Shown here piece by piece: positions 47,428 to 48,852 of a stretch of 48,852 nt of DNA (its first letter is position 1; each line of letters starts with the position of its first letter). The translations under genes and the position numbers were made by a program. The DNA is taken from NCBI RefSeq assembly GCF_002531825.1, contig NZ_NWSX01000046.1, forward strand, positions 1 to 48,852, read 5' to 3'. The notes under the pieces are model-generated. The model was given only the letters and a program-made list of their open reading frames with translations, had not been told where the DNA came from and did not search any database. The stretch comes from Rhizobium sp. J15. Its GTDB lineage: Bacteria; Pseudomonadota; Alphaproteobacteria; Rhizobiales; Rhizobiaceae.

Positions 47428-47469
47428 AATACCAATGCCACTGCAATCAACAATCTTGGCATTGGTATT
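47428..47469. promoter_or_regulatory. Long inverted repeat upstream of the lysozyme operon
   Basis: AATACCAATGCCA (47428-47440) and TGGCATTGGTATT (47457-47469) are perfect 13-base inverted arms with a 16-base centre. They lie 41-94 bases before the lysozyme start, within the promoter region shared with a rightward promoter, and are a strong candidate operator. Confidence 0.6.
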
Positions 47470-48065
47470 TGCGCTTAGAATGTGGCATTGTTTGATTTTA
47501 TGCTATACTTTAAAGGACTCATTAGCAACAGGTAATGCAACCGCTCAGGGTGTCGGCTTCAGCTTCCTACATGAACTGCCGCCTCAGGGAGGGCGACTGA
47601 CCGATAGTTGACCCGGACCTCACTTGCGAAGCTTTGCCGTGGAATGTCGGTCATACGGGCGTGTCAACCAGGCTATCGGCGAAGCACCGAATTTTGTGAC
47701 AAAGTCACGGCTAAGCCTTATTTCGGCAACAACGAGCACGCCGGTACCGCGTTTGCCTTCACTTTTTTATGGCTTCGGTCCGCAGCCTCATGAGCCAGCA
47801 ATTGACAGGCGCATTCGCTCGCGCGAATAAGAATATGGGGCGGTACGTGCCGCTCTCGGGGGTAGTAGCCCGTCACAACTAGGATCGGTGTCCTGAAAGA
47901 CACCACTCTTCGACCTATGGTCGGGGAGCTTGCGGCGTATGTCCAAGTTCTCTGAACCAAAGGCCGTGAGGCCGTGTTGTGCGGTTTACTACCTCCCCGA
48001 TCGCCAGAGGGTTGAAGGGGCATTTCGCGGGGACGCACCGCGATGACCGCCCCACGGGGTACGGG
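47470..48065 (+). other. Non-coding transcribed-looking region before the lipoprotein gene
   Basis: About 600 bases without a credible gene. A good extended -10 (TGCTATACT, 47501-47509) points rightward. Further on are small hairpins: GGTGTC-ctgaaa-GACACC at 47890-47907, and CGACC-tat-GGTCG at 47918-47930. This could be a long 5' leader or a separate small RNA. No rho-independent terminator is clear. Confidence 0.4.
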
Positions 48066-48852
48066 ATGATCTCAAAAATAAAGCTCTGCAATGTGACAGG
48101 GATCGATAGACATGCGCAGATTATGCTGCTCGGCGCTGTCGTTTGCAGCCTTTCGGCATGCGATCCCGCCAGCGGCAAAGTGTCGAACACAACGGCACCT
48201 GCTGAGGCGGCTTTACCGGCGAAAGCGCTAAATCTTGGCAAATGGACCGTATCTGAAGAGGTCGATCCGATGACCGATCAAAAAATCATTCGGCTCCTAG
48301 TGCGGGCCGACGATCAAGAGGTCGCCCTCAGCATAGCGTGCAGCAAGGAAAGTGCATGGGTTCACGTCTTTTGGGGAGATTTTCTTGGCGGCGAAAGATT
48401 TGACAAAATCAGCGGCCAGGAAGGTGAGCAATATGAAGTGAAAGATGTGACCTACCGCATCGGCAAGGGAACGCCCGTTACCGATGAAATGCTCGTTCTC
48501 GATGATCGCACGACGACGCAGGTCGGCGATGCGGACGGCTTTGTCGAAAAGGTTCGCACCGCGAATAGACTTGTCCTGCAAACACAACCCTACAACAAAA
48601 ACCTGAAAACAGCTGTCTTCGACACGACTGGTCTCACCGAAATCCTCAAGGCTAAGCGCCCCGAATGCGATTGGTATGTGCGTGACATTAACAGGGCCGA
48701 GTCGGCTGAAAAGCGTCGGCTGGAGGAAGAGGATACGAAGAAGAACCCACGGCCGCCGACGGTTGAAGTCGGACCCGCTCCACGAGGCCCAATGGCGATG
48801 CCGACCGAGGATGCGTGTCAATCAGCACCGAACATTGACCCCTTTTGCTTAT
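48066..48852 (+). CDS. Lipoprotein resembling the VasI/TagO family (partial, runs off the window)
   Basis: The frame from ATG 48066 is open to the window end (262 codons), so the stop is not seen. After a short N-terminal part, MLLGAVVCSLSAC gives a lipobox (Cys in LSAC), so the start could also be the ATG at 48123. The mature part has GKWTVSEEVDPMTDQKIIRL, then HVFWGDFLGGERF and RLVLQTQPYNKNLKTAVFDT with TGLTEI. This order (W...D-D/Q, a middle W-G-x-F/Y-L-G, then P-Y and F-D-x-x-GL) is that of VasI/TagO-like proteins, some linked to type VI secretion and others found in mobile DNA. No type VI genes are in view, so function is open. Confidence 0.68.
   Translation, partial: MISKIKLCNVTGIDRHAQIMLLGAVVCSLSACDPASGKVSNTTAPAEAALPAKALNLGKWTVSEEVDPMTDQKIIRLLVRADDQEVALSIACSKESAWVHVFWGDFLGGERFDKISGQEGEQYEVKDVTYRIGKGTPVTDEMLVLDDRTTTQVGDADGFVEKVRTANRLVLQTQPYNKNLKTAVFDTTGLTEILKAKRPECDWYVRDINRAESAEKRRLEEEDTKKNPRPPTVEVGPAPRGPMAMPTEDACQSAPNIDPFCL

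Noticed and set aside
47608..47830. Short plus-strand frames in the gene-free region
   Set aside because: No ribosome-binding site, no hydrophobic or domain pattern, and overlapping frames of equal quality.
48297..48821. 174-codon minus-strand frame near the right end
   Set aside because: The opposite strand carries a lipoprotein gene with signal and family motifs that covers the whole stretch.
1..48852. Search for CRISPR arrays, insertion sequences and rRNA genes
   Set aside because: No regularly spaced repeats, transposase genes or rRNA sequence were seen; the only transposition-related gene is the lone serine recombinase.

Overview
The window reads as chromosome of a Rhizobium species, most likely of the R. 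leguminosarum/R. etli group. The evidence is high GC, the gene families present, an inositol-catabolism cluster in the rhizobial order iolR-C-D-E-B with a divergent Gfo/Idh oxidoreductase, and a set of three family-39 transferases plus one dolichyl-phosphate-mannose-synthase-like protein that matches the Rhizobium LPS galacturonosyltransferase (rgt) genes. No species marker is present, so the species is inferred.

Positions 1-38.8 kb look like core genome. From left to right: the 3' end of an electron-transfer-flavoprotein:ubiquinone oxidoreductase, a lipoprotein L,D-transpeptidase, a divergent EamA transporter/Lrp regulator pair, the Mg2+ transporter MgtE with a 250-base leader, an MFS exporter, a DAG-kinase-like lipid kinase, and a divergent glutamine-synthetase-like/class III aminotransferase pair (polyamine-type catabolism). 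Next come a ParDE module, the rgt-like cluster (10.4-17.2 kb), an ECF42 sigma factor with three DGPF/YciI proteins, AMP nucleosidase, a second toxin-antitoxin pair, small envelope proteins, a HisC-like aminotransferase, two PilZ proteins, a LysR regulator, the iol cluster (29.0-37.4 kb), and an FAD-dependent ferredoxin reductase.

At 38839-38929 lies tRNA-Ser(GCT). A tyrosine integrase starts 93 bases downstream, and from there to the end of the window the content is accessory. This looks like the left end of a tRNA-Ser genomic island whose right end is outside the window. Its cargo falls into two unrecognised operons. The first is a nucleotidyltransferase, a DUF262 protein and a HEPN-motif protein (40.9-44.0 kb), which resembles an antiphage cassette. 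The second is a set of three exported proteins: a family-24 lysozyme, an M48-type metalloprotease and a small secreted protein (45.1-47.4 kb). Between them sits a serine recombinase and an orphan 27-base piece of tRNA-Lys(CTT). The window ends inside a lipoprotein gene resembling the VasI/TagO family.

The strongest new observations are: (1) a duplication scar in the rgt-like cluster, where truncated copies of two neighbouring gene starts flank one transferase; (2) two back-to-back TGTCGA-N17-CG(T/A)C promoters that place a small membrane protein in the ECF42 regulon; (3) the nucleotidyltransferase-DUF262-HEPN cassette; (4) the lysozyme-protease operon preceded by a 13-bp-arm inverted repeat; (5) the orphan tRNA-Lys core; and (6) a probable lost start codon in one ParE toxin. 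All family assignments come from reading motifs, because no database search was possible.
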